Assembly: GCA_045589495.1 (NCBI GenBank)
Contig: JAZNPF010000025.1
Span: 1-9,453 of the forward strand
Length of the DNA: 9,453 nt
Source of the DNA: SIG455 sp045589495
GTDB taxonomy: Bacteria; Bacillota; Clostridia; UMGS1810
Reading direction: 5' to 3'
Shown here: one piece after another, positions 1 to 6,862 of the stretch
How the letters are laid out: the number at the start of each line of letters is the position of its first letter
Numbering within the stretch: position 1 is the stretch's first letter
Translations under genes and position numbers: made by a program
Notes under the pieces: model-generated
What the model saw: the letters and a program-made list of their open reading frames with translations, nothing else
Databases searched by the model: none
Told to the model about the DNA's origin: nothing

Positions 1-455
1 GTATTGAAGATACAAATGCTTATATTCACCACAGAGAACTTGAAGAGGAAAATGAAACTTTAAAGCAGCAGGCTTACGAGAGAGAGTATTTCAATGCTAA
101 AATCCAATCTCTGCAGGAGCAGAGCGAAAAACTGGGAGTTGACTTTATAAAATTAAGTCAGAACGAAGAATTTGTTGATGCGGTTAATATGTTCTATTCA
201 AATCCAAAAACAAAGGACAATGCAATAAAACTTGCACACCGCAGTGTATTCTTTGATGAACTTATTGAGCAAACGGCACAGTCTGAACGCGATAAAGTTA
301 TCTCCACAGTTAAAGCAGGTCAAAACAGAATGGTGGAAGGAGCGCAGCAAACACCAAGCGGCTCTTCTGCCAAAATTGATATTTCAAAAATGAATGAGGA
401 CGAAATCGCCGCCCTTGCCGAACGTGTAGCAAACGGCGAAAAAATTGTATTATAG
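1..455 (+). CDS. Capsid scaffolding protein, C-terminal part (5' truncated)
   Basis: The frame is open from base 3 to the TAG at 453-455, giving 150 visible residues, and it continues beyond the left edge. The visible part starts with a charged, heptad-like stretch (LEEENETLKQQAYEREYF), which is probably a coiled coil. A helical segment follows, then a low-complexity linker rich in Q, G and S, and finally a short conserved-looking tail (DISKMNEDEIAALAERVANG then EKIVL). From memory, scaffolding proteins next to N4-gp56-type capsid genes in gut Firmicutes phages end in the same pattern, with a linker and a helix ending in GE-I. The family acts inside the procapsid, organises coat subunits and is normally removed. 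The position directly before the capsid gene supports the call. The stop codon overlaps the capsid gene's ribosome binding site, so the two are probably translated together. An internal ATG at 189 is in frame but has no good Shine-Dalgarno and is not the start. Confidence 0.8.
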   Translation, partial: IEDTNAYIHHRELEEENETLKQQAYEREYFNAKIQSLQEQSEKLGVDFIKLSQNEEFVDAVNMFYSNPKTKDNAIKLAHRSVFFDELIEQTAQSERDKVISTVKAGQNRMVEGAQQTPSGSSAKIDISKMNEDEIAALAERVANGEKIVL

Positions 456-468
456 GAGGTAACTAATT

Positions 469-1380
469 ATGCCAGTAACAAACGCAACCACAACAGCAAC
501 TTTATCTGCTGAATTAAAAACTTTTTACGATAAAAACCTTTTAAGAGAGGCAAAACCCAATCTTGTACATAACCAGTTTGGTCAGAAGAGAAACATTCCT
601 AAAAATGGCGGAAAAACCATTGAGTTCAGAAAGTTTTCTTCTCTTCCGAAAGCCAAGACTGCTCTTACCGAAGGAGTAACTCCTGACGGACAGTCGCTCA
701 CGGTAACAGCAATTACTGCGACAGTAGGACAGTACGGTGATTATGTAAGAATTACCGATATGCTTGACCTTACTGCTATTGACCCGATTTTGACCGAAAC
801 AGGAAAACTTTTGGGCAATCAGTCGGGCGAAACATTGGATTCGCTTACTGCCGATATTTTAAATGCCGGCACAAATGTTCAGTACAGCGGAGGTAAAACC
901 GCACGTGCGCAACTTGCTGAGGGTGATGTTTTAACCGTTGATGATATCAAAAAGGCGGTAAGAACACTTAAACGCAATAAAGCGAAGAAAATAAACGGCT
1001 CTTACGTTGCCATTATTCATCCCGATGCGGCATACGACTTAACCAACGACCCCAAATGGGAAGCGGTTAAAGAGTATGACCCAAAAGATTGGTATAACGG
1101 TGAAATCGGAAGAATTCACGGTGTACGTTTTGTAGAAACTACCGAAGCAGTAAGATTTGGAAGCGGTGACGGAGAGGTATTCTCTACATTGGTTTTAGGT
1201 GCTGACGCATACGGTATTACAAATATCGAAGGCGGCGGCCTTGAAAACATTGTTAAACCTTTCGGCAGCGGTGACGATCCGCTTAACCAGAGAGCAACAA
1301 GCGGTTGGAAAGCCACACACGTTGCAAAAATCCTGAATGATTTGTATATGGTTAGAATTGAATCCAAAGCAACAGCATAA
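469..1380 (+). CDS. Major capsid protein, N4-gp56 family
   Basis: This 303-residue protein has the features I associate with N4-gp56-type coat proteins (HK97 fold). It has an N-terminal arm (ATLSAELKTFYDKNLLREA), then a KNGGKTIEFRKF strand near residues 45-56. A TEGVTPDG loop lies at about 67-74, and the stretch GQYGDYVRITDMLDLTAIDP at about 87-106 is diagnostic for the group. A conserved-looking VAIIHPDAAYDL segment lies in the second half. The length is typical for small N4-gp56 members. It forms the icosahedral shell and works with the scaffold encoded just upstream. The start is well supported: AGGAGGT at 454-460 lies 8 bases before the ATG and overlaps the scaffold stop codon. A strong hairpin follows the stop. 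This is expected for the most highly expressed structural gene, since it could reduce downstream transcription or protect the 3' end. Confidence 0.93.
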   Translation: MPVTNATTTATLSAELKTFYDKNLLREAKPNLVHNQFGQKRNIPKNGGKTIEFRKFSSLPKAKTALTEGVTPDGQSLTVTAITATVGQYGDYVRITDMLDLTAIDPILTETGKLLGNQSGETLDSLTADILNAGTNVQYSGGKTARAQLAEGDVLTVDDIKKAVRTLKRNKAKKINGSYVAIIHPDAAYDLTNDPKWEAVKEYDPKDWYNGEIGRIHGVRFVETTEAVRFGSGDGEVFSTLVLGADAYGITNIEGGGLENIVKPFGSGDDPLNQRATSGWKATHVAKILNDLYMVRIESKATA

Positions 1381-1388
1381 TTGAAGAT

Positions 1389-1440
1389 TGAGCACAGAAC
1401 GCACAGCACCGTGATGGCGGTGCTGTGTTTTGTGTGCTTA
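1389..1440 (+). terminator. Two-tier hairpin after the capsid gene, probable attenuating terminator
   Basis: The inner stem is perfect over 10 bp: CACAGCACCG (1402-1411) pairs with CGGTGCTGTG (1418-1427) around a 6-base loop. It is followed by TTTT (1428-1431). An outer 8-bp stem with one G-U pair, 1389-1396 with 1433-1440, can close around it. The U-tract is short, so I infer partial termination or an mRNA-stabilising 3' structure, not a full stop. The genes downstream have no obvious promoter of their own and probably depend on read-through. Confidence 0.72.
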
Positions 1441-1457
1441 AGCAAAAGATTAAATTT

Positions 1458-1465
1458 AAGGAGGT
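1458..1465 (+). promoter_or_regulatory. Ribosome binding site fixing the start at 1477
   Basis: AAGGAGGT lies 11 bases before the ATG at 1477. The reading frame is open back to 1381, where a TTG occurs, but that codon has no Shine-Dalgarno and would place the terminator hairpin inside the coding sequence. The ATG at 1477 is therefore the preferred start. Confidence 0.85.
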
Positions 1466-1476
1466 ACAAATTCTAT

Positions 1477-3120
1477 ATGTATCAGCCGATTATTTCCAAC
1501 AATGCAAAGCAAAAAGAAGTTTTTATGAACAGTTTCGGGGGGCTTAACAGAAAGGAATACGCAAAAGAAAATGAGTTTGCGGATATGTTAAATTTATCGT
1601 CCGATAAGTTTCCGTACATAAGCACAAGAAAAATCCGAACATCTTACAATAATCTGAAGCACTCAAACGGTGAGATTACAGACAATAACGTATATGCCAC
1701 ATACTGCAATCCGTATGATGACAAATGCGTTGTAAGGTTTAACGGAAAAACGCTGGTTTTACCTAATGAGGATTTGGGGGATGGATTTACAATAACAAAT
1801 AAAAGTCTGGTTGCCGCTACCGATGCTTACGGCAAATCGTTTAGAAACCGGCTAAGTCTGAACGAGATGAACTATGGCACGTGGGATAGGTATTTTATGG
1901 TCGGCGACAGGATATCGATATCGGGAGCAGTAAATACCTCCTATGCAAACGTTAATCCGCATGATGAAATAAATACCACAGATGATGAGAATGTTGAAGA
2001 TGTCGGCAATGGTATTATAGTTTCGTGCGTTGTTGAGGAAATAGACGGATATACAATGTATGTAGGATGTTATGACAAAAACGGCAGTGCGGTAAAATTA
2101 ATGCCGCGTCACGATTGGGCAAATTTTAACAATGCAACAATAAAGCACTTAATACCGAAAATAACAAATGCGTGTGTTTCAAACAACAGAATATTCGGTG
2201 TTACGGAATCGGGGAAGTATATATATGCCTGCAAGCAGGGCGATTACAAGAGATGGTACACGTATGAAGGAATATCTACTGACAGTTGGTACGGGCAAGT
2301 GGGAACAGAAGGCGGATTTACAGGAATAGTTGAATTCAACGGCTCGGTAATTGCGTTTAAAAGAGATTATATCTACAAGATTTATGGCGACAATCCAAAA
2401 AACTTTACAATTCAAAAGCAATCTTCGGACGGATGCATAGATAAAAAATCAATTGTGGAGTTAAACGGAAGATTATATTTCCTCTCACAAAACGGCTTTT
2501 GTGTATACAGCGGAGGTTATCCTACAGTAATTTCCGATTGTATAACAGTGGACCACCCCGCATACAAAGGATACACAAGTGCAATTGGCGGAACTGACGG
2601 AAGAAAAATATATTTTTATGCAAAGCCACGTTTACGAGACAAAGAATTACTTGTTTATGACACGATGCTGAATATGTGGCACAAAGAGGACAAAGACAAT
2701 GATGTATTGTGCTTTTTCAGGTATAACGGAGAATTGTACTTTGTCCAAGGAACCGATAATCAAATATACGGGACCGGTTTAGGATATGCAAATTGTGACT
2801 GGTATTTTAAAACACGGGAGTACAATACAGCGGGGACGGATTATACAAAACTGAGCGAAGTTATAATTTATGCAAAACCTATTTACAGCAACGTGCCATG
2901 CACAATGAAGGTATATGTTTTATATGATGAAGCCCCTGAAAGTGAAAGAGTGGACTGCGGAAGTTTTACGATAGAATCAAGTATAACACAGAGAATATCT
3001 ATAAAAATAAATCCGTGCTTTTCGTTCGCTCTGGCGGTGGAAGGTACGGGCCCAGTTATAATTAAAAGCATTGAGCACATATATACTGCCGGCGGAAAGA
3101 ACGACGGAAATAGGAGGTAG
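1477..3120 (+). CDS. Beta-propeller-like virion (tail/connector) protein
   Basis: This 547-residue protein starts at the ATG preceded by AAGGAGGT. The N-terminus has FGGLNRKEYAKENEFADMLN, followed by a line about 'LSSDKFPYISTRK', a pattern I recall from virion proteins of Oscillospiraceae prophages. The middle and C-terminal parts are rich in short beta strands. Repeated blade-like units occur, such as NNRIFGVTESGKYIYACKQG, then FTGIVEFNGSVIAFKRDYIY at about 281-300 followed by KIYG, then GRLYFLSQNGFCVYSGGYP, and later ELLVYDTMLNMWHKED and GELYFVQGTDNQIYG. These look like propeller blades. There is no signal peptide or membrane segment. By fold and position it could play the role of the P22 gp10-type head-completion/tail-stabilisation protein. 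That is inference; I do not see direct sequence identity. The gene ends in TAG overlapping the AGGAGGT of the next gene, so the two are translationally linked. Alternatives are a tail-hub or receptor-binding component. Confidence 0.7.
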   Translation: MYQPIISNNAKQKEVFMNSFGGLNRKEYAKENEFADMLNLSSDKFPYISTRKIRTSYNNLKHSNGEITDNNVYATYCNPYDDKCVVRFNGKTLVLPNEDLGDGFTITNKSLVAATDAYGKSFRNRLSLNEMNYGTWDRYFMVGDRISISGAVNTSYANVNPHDEINTTDDENVEDVGNGIIVSCVVEEIDGYTMYVGCYDKNGSAVKLMPRHDWANFNNATIKHLIPKITNACVSNNRIFGVTESGKYIYACKQGDYKRWYTYEGISTDSWYGQVGTEGGFTGIVEFNGSVIAFKRDYIYKIYGDNPKNFTIQKQSSDGCIDKKSIVELNGRLYFLSQNGFCVYSGGYPTVISDCITVDHPAYKGYTSAIGGTDGRKIYFYAKPRLRDKELLVYDTMLNMWHKEDKDNDVLCFFRYNGELYFVQGTDNQIYGTGLGYANCDWYFKTREYNTAGTDYTKLSEVIIYAKPIYSNVPCTMKVYVLYDEAPESERVDCGSFTIESSITQRISIKINPCFSFALAVEGTGPVIIKSIEHIYTAGGKNDGNRR

Positions 3121-3126
3121 AAGTTT

Positions 3127-3465
3127 ATGGCTATGTTTGTAAATGCTTCAAAACCTTTAGGTGCTCAAAGCGGAGCAGACTTGGAAGCAAGAGTTAAGGC
3201 TTTGGAAGATATTCTTGTTAATTTGATAGACGAAATAAATTTTTGCATTACACATCTCGGTGCGGATAATGTTTTAGAAGCGACAACGGCACAAACAGCG
3301 CTTGCCGTCAGTGCGGAAAATATAAATACGGACAACTCAAAAATATCCTCTGAACAGATAGAAAATATTCATGCAACAAAAATTGTAGACGAGGACGGAA
3401 ATCCGCTTATACGTTTTATAAACGGTGTTGCTTTTTTCAAAGGATATGCGGAATATACGGAATAA
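3127..3465 (+). CDS. Small coiled-coil virion-associated protein, function unknown
   Basis: This is a 112-residue protein with a good start: AGGAGGT at 3112-3118 overlaps the previous stop codon and lies 8 bases before the ATG. A second in-frame ATG two codons later is also possible. Residues about 17-45 (SGADLEARVKALEDILVNLI and onward) have heptad spacing that suggests a short coiled coil, ending with 'HLGADNV'. A central A/T/S-rich part follows. The C-terminal segment, ATKIVDEDGNPLIRFINGVA then FFKGYAEYTE, looks like a compact beta structure. Phage tail and fibre proteins often have a 'helix, then L-x-x-DN, then beta' arrangement, so it may be a trimeric tail or connector accessory piece. 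That is inference from pattern and position between the propeller and portal genes. It has no recognisable catalytic motif, signal peptide or membrane segment. Confidence 0.6.
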   Translation: MAMFVNASKPLGAQSGADLEARVKALEDILVNLIDEINFCITHLGADNVLEATTAQTALAVSAENINTDNSKISSEQIENIHATKIVDEDGNPLIRFINGVAFFKGYAEYTE

Positions 3466-3505
3466 GAGGACGGTTGCGGATTAGATTGTTTAAGGAGCGG
3501 AATAA

Positions 3506-5203
3506 ATGAAAAATATTGATATAAAAAAGATAAACGGCGAATATGCGAAATACAGCGAAAATGCTGAGAAGAAAGCGTTAAATTTCAGAATTATTGAAAA
3601 CAACCGTTGGTTTAAGCAACAGTACACGGATTTTAACAATGGAAAAGAAAAAAATCCGAACAAGCCCGAGTGCAAAAGCGGATACATATTTTCTGCTATA
3701 TGCACAAAGCACGCAGACGCTATGGACAACTATCCCGACATAAACATTTATGCCAGAGAACCCAATGACGTGAGCGAAGCGGAAAAACTTACTTCAATAA
3801 TCCCATGTGTGCTTGACATTTGCAAATTCAAAGAAGTTTATTCTTCGTGCTGGTGGTACAAACTTAAAAATGGAACTTCCTGTTACGGCGTGTTCTGGAA
3901 CAACACTTTAAATGGCGGTCTGGGCGATATAGAAATAAAGCAGATTGATTTGCTTAATCTTTCGTGGCAACCGGGAATATCGGATATTCAGGACAGCAAA
4001 TATCTTTTTTATTCGTATTTTATGGACAAAGAAAAATTTGCTGATACTTACGGCAAAGACAAATTACCGCAATCGGCGGATATACTGAGTGTTGATACTT
4101 ATGACGGAAAAAGCCGTGATGAATATCTTGAGAGTGTTTTAGTGGTAGACGCTTATTACAAAAAGAATAATGCAGTACATCTTATAAAATTCAGCGGTGA
4201 GAATATTTTAGAGCAGACCGAGGGTGACGAAAGATACCCCAAGGGATTATACGAACACGGTTTATATCCGTTTGTTTTTGATGTGATGTACCCCAACATT
4301 GACAGTCCTGCAGGATTCGGTGTAATTGACGTGGTAAAAAATCCGCAGGCATACATAGACAAAATGGACGAACTTATTGCGGATAACTGTGCGATAATCG
4401 GAAAAACACGTTACTTTATAAAGGACAGCGGCGGTGTTAATGAAGATGAATTTGCAGACCTTAGCAAGAATTTTGTCCACGTGGAAGGTCCGCTGGACGA
4501 AAGAAATATTTTGCAGATAACAGGTAATGCTTTGCCTGAGTCGGTAAACAACTGGCGAAAGGATAAGATAAACGAACTAAAAGAAGTAATCGGCAACAGG
4601 GATTTCCAGCAGGGCGGAACATCTAACGGCGTAACTGCCGCATCGGCAATAACGGTCCTACAGCAATCCGGCGATAAACTATCAAGAGATATGATAGCAT
4701 CGTCATACAATGCGTACAAGCGGATAGTTAATATATGCGTAGAGTTGATAAGGCAGTTTTACGATATAGAACGTCACTTCCGCATTATCGGCAACGATGG
4801 TGATTATGAATATACAACATACAACAATGCAAACATAAAAGCAGTAATTTTGGGCGATGCACAGAACGAACAATATTTCAGGCTGCCTGAATTTGATATA
4901 TCGTTAGTGGTGCAGAAAAGCAACCCAATAACAAAAGAACAGCAGAATCAGACTATAATGCAACTGTGGGGAGCAGGATTTTTCAATCCGCAACTGATTG
5001 ACTATTCTATTCTTGCACTTAACTGTATGCAGTTTGAAGGCAGAGAAGAGTTGGTTAAGTCTCTGCAGGAACTTAAACAGCAGAATATGCAGATGCAACA
5101 GCAAATGCAGAGTCAGCAATTAAGTAATCAGGGAAATACGCAATCGGATTTAGTGGCAATTCCGATAGGTGAAGAAGGAGGCAGTTCAAATGGTATATTC
5201 TGA
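3506..5203 (+). CDS. Portal protein (P22-like, podovirus type)
   Basis: This 565-residue protein would form the dodecameric ring at the head vertex through which DNA is packaged and ejected. The N-terminal half contains RIIENNRWFKQQYTDFNNGK, an early portal-type helix. A 'wing' region follows with NLSWQPGISDIQDSKYLFYS, which matches the P-G-x-x-D-I-Q-D motif seen in P22-like portals. Next come the stem and clip region, with GFGVIDVVKNPQAYIDKMDE, and the GTSNGVTAASAITVLQQSGD then KLSRDM segment, which is strongly typical of these portals. The C-terminus (about residues 520-550) is a Q/M-rich tail. The start uses AAGGAG at 3492-3497, 8 bases before the ATG. The last codons contain the ribosome binding site of the next gene, and the two frames overlap by 14 bases. 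The unusual point is position: portals normally precede the scaffold and capsid genes. Confidence 0.88.
   Translation: MKNIDIKKINGEYAKYSENAEKKALNFRIIENNRWFKQQYTDFNNGKEKNPNKPECKSGYIFSAICTKHADAMDNYPDINIYAREPNDVSEAEKLTSIIPCVLDICKFKEVYSSCWWYKLKNGTSCYGVFWNNTLNGGLGDIEIKQIDLLNLSWQPGISDIQDSKYLFYSYFMDKEKFADTYGKDKLPQSADILSVDTYDGKSRDEYLESVLVVDAYYKKNNAVHLIKFSGENILEQTEGDERYPKGLYEHGLYPFVFDVMYPNIDSPAGFGVIDVVKNPQAYIDKMDELIADNCAIIGKTRYFIKDSGGVNEDEFADLSKNFVHVEGPLDERNILQITGNALPESVNNWRKDKINELKEVIGNRDFQQGGTSNGVTAASAITVLQQSGDKLSRDMIASSYNAYKRIVNICVELIRQFYDIERHFRIIGNDGDYEYTTYNNANIKAVILGDAQNEQYFRLPEFDISLVVQKSNPITKEQQNQTIMQLWGAGFFNPQLIDYSILALNCMQFEGREELVKSLQELKQQNMQMQQQMQSQQLSNQGNTQSDLVAIPIGEEGGSSNGIF
5175..5181 (+). 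promoter_or_regulatory. Ribosome binding site inside the portal gene, fixing the start at 5190
   Basis: AAGGAGG lies 8 bases before the ATG at 5190, within the last codons of the portal gene. An in-frame GTG at 5169 would extend the protein by seven residues, but it lies upstream of this site and has no Shine-Dalgarno of its own. The resulting 14-base overlap suggests translational coupling of the portal and the downstream gene. Confidence 0.82.
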
Positions 5204-6845
5204 TAACAAGGGCATACGTGATGAAATGGTTAAAAAGTACGGGCTGGACAATTCAAAAATCGGCTGGGACGGAAAAAATGTTACTTACGACAACAAATAT
5301 TTTATGACACCGTCAACTGTTTCAGACGGAAAAAGTTATGCTCCGCAGACGGAAATTAACAGAGCGGTATCAAAATATTTTTCCAACGGCGATTTCGGTG
5401 TGCGTTCTGCGCTTGAGAACAGAGGCGTTGATACATCAAAACTGGGTTATGACAACGGAATTATTACATACAACGGCAAAAACTTAATGAAACCCGACAG
5501 GGTGGAAAACGGAGTGAGTTACGTAAGCAATCCTGAATCCATTACCGCGGCCGCAATTGATGCACACAAAGCCAACGGCAAAAACATTGTTAAATTAACT
5601 GATTATACTGCCAACAAGCAGATTCCTTTTAATGTTGGTTATGCAAACGGAATGGTATCGGTAAACGGACAGAGTATAAAACCTGCATTTGTTGACAACG
5701 GAGTTGCATACGTGGATTCTGCAGAACTTGACAAAGCGATTGAAACTGCGCAGAAGTCTATGGGAATACAGGATAACAATGCGATATATGAAAAATATAA
5801 AGCGGATATTACACCGCTTTACGAACAGTATATTGATTTGAGCCAAAACAGAGAACCTTTTGAATATGACTACGCATCAGATCCGGTTTATCAGGCATAC
5901 AAGGAAATGTATACACGTGAGGGCGACAGAGTGATGCGCGATGTTATGGGTGAATATGCAGCAAACACCGGAGGATATGTAAACAGTGCCGGAATAACCG
6001 CAGGTGCACAGGCAAATAATTACTATATGCAGCAGTTAGGTGATAAAATTCCGCAGTTGTTTGAAGCGGCTTATGGAAGATATAACACAGATTATATTAA
6101 CAAACTCAATGCACTTGAAAACATTATCGGCCATAAGCAGAATATGTTCAACACAGAATACGGCGTAAACAACGATATTATGAATAATATTTATGCTAAC
6201 AATGCTTTGAATCAGCAGAGAGAGGACAATATATACAACCGTAATTTTAACGAAAAACAATATGAATATGAAAAGGCACTTGCTGAAGCCGAAAGGCAGA
6301 AAGCGGCCGAGGCTGATTCTATCCAGAGAATTTTACAGGGCGGACAAATTACGGGAAAATATAACGACTGGCAAAAGCAACAACTTGCTAAATATTACGG
6401 ATATGAAGACGGAACTGAGTTCGACCCATTCGGCGCAGAAAGAAATGCTGCAGCGGTGAATTATGAACTTGAATCGAGGTATGCAAGACCTACATATTCT
6501 TCTGGGGGAAGTCCGAGCAAAACGGAAGATGATGACGGAAATGTTACGGAAAAGAAACTTAAAAGCGTTTTAGGTGATCTTAACGGTTTAAATGTATTTA
6601 AAAATAACAGTTACGTATACAAGCATATAGGGGAAGAAGACGTACCTATAAAATATAATTCTGCTGAAAAAGTACTGTATTGGAACAAAAACATTCCTAA
6701 AGAAAGTCAGCACTCTTACAAGCATCCTGTATTAAAAGCACTTCTTGAGGATGATTTGATAAGTTATGCCGAAATGGAAGAGATATGTGGACAGTTAGGG
6801 ATTAAAACAGATGATGCTGAGTATGACTATTTATTCGGCAGATAA
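5190..6845 (+). CDS. Repeat-containing probable internal virion protein
   Basis: This is a 551-residue protein starting at ATG 5190. Residues about 10-180 hold three related units of about 61 residues. Each has a basic helix, then a GY/GW-D-N/G-x-x-x-Y-N-G-K strand pair, then M/K-P-x-x-V-x-(D/N)-G-x-(S/A)-Y-(A/V). The central part (about 224-300) contains FEYDYASDPVYQAYKEMYTR, an ANTGGYVNSAG turn at about 259-269, and a long helix with NNYYMQQLGDKIPQLFEAAY then GRY. I recall this block from a common but uncharacterised family in Clostridia prophages, usually near the portal gene. A long Q/N/E-rich helical stretch follows (about 310-400), then an acidic linker and a compact C-terminal domain. 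There is no signal peptide or membrane segment. The position after the portal suggests a protein packaged inside the head or at the neck, such as an ejection protein, but this is inference. The function is unknown. Confidence 0.75.
   Translation: MVYSDNKGIRDEMVKKYGLDNSKIGWDGKNVTYDNKYFMTPSTVSDGKSYAPQTEINRAVSKYFSNGDFGVRSALENRGVDTSKLGYDNGIITYNGKNLMKPDRVENGVSYVSNPESITAAAIDAHKANGKNIVKLTDYTANKQIPFNVGYANGMVSVNGQSIKPAFVDNGVAYVDSAELDKAIETAQKSMGIQDNNAIYEKYKADITPLYEQYIDLSQNREPFEYDYASDPVYQAYKEMYTREGDRVMRDVMGEYAANTGGYVNSAGITAGAQANNYYMQQLGDKIPQLFEAAYGRYNTDYINKLNALENIIGHKQNMFNTEYGVNNDIMNNIYANNALNQQREDNIYNRNFNEKQYEYEKALAEAERQKAAEADSIQRILQGGQITGKYNDWQKQQLAKYYGYEDGTEFDPFGAERNAAAVNYELESRYARPTYSSGGSPSKTEDDDGNVTEKKLKSVLGDLNGLNVFKNNSYVYKHIGEEDVPIKYNSAEKVLYWNKNIPKESQHSYKHPVLKALLEDDLISYAEMEEICGQLGIKTDDAEYDYLFGR
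5217..5729 (+). repeat. Three diverged protein repeats of about 61 residues
   Basis: The best-aligned cores are encoded at 5217-5357, 5403-5543 and 5589-5729. Shared elements are (R/V)-helix, 'S-K-(I/L)-G-(W/Y)-D' or 'F-N-V-G-Y-A', '(T/S)-(Y/V)-(D/N)-(N/G)-(K/Q)', 'P-x-x-V-x-(D/N)-G-x-(S/A)-Y-(A/V)'. The spacing between equivalent glycines (residues 25, 86, 150) is 61 and 64. The repeats are clear at protein level and weak at DNA level, so the duplication is old. The beta-hairpin/'NG-K' pattern resembles copper amine oxidase N-terminal-like repeats, but that resemblance is only suggestive. Confidence 0.7.
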
Positions 6846-6862
6846 ATTCCGGAGGGGTAAAT

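Noticed and set aside
1116..1469. 117-codon open frame on the minus strand
   Set aside because: It is antisense to the capsid gene's 3' end and crosses the terminator hairpin. It has no recognisable protein features.
1381..1476. Upstream extension of the propeller gene from TTG 1381
   Set aside because: There is no Shine-Dalgarno before it, it would translate through the terminator hairpin, and the ATG at 1477 has a strong ribosome binding site.
1911..1922. 12-bp palindrome GATATCGATATC
   Set aside because: It is within the propeller gene, codes normally, and has no second copy or operator context nearby.
3466..3505. Short intergenic gap before the portal gene checked for a promoter
   Set aside because: Only the portal ribosome binding site is visible. 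No convincing -35/-10 pair is present.
5545..5554. GC-rich CCGCGGCCGC cluster (overlapping rare-cutter sites)
   Set aside because: It simply encodes the Ala run in the repeat protein. Nothing suggests a cloning scar or regulatory site.
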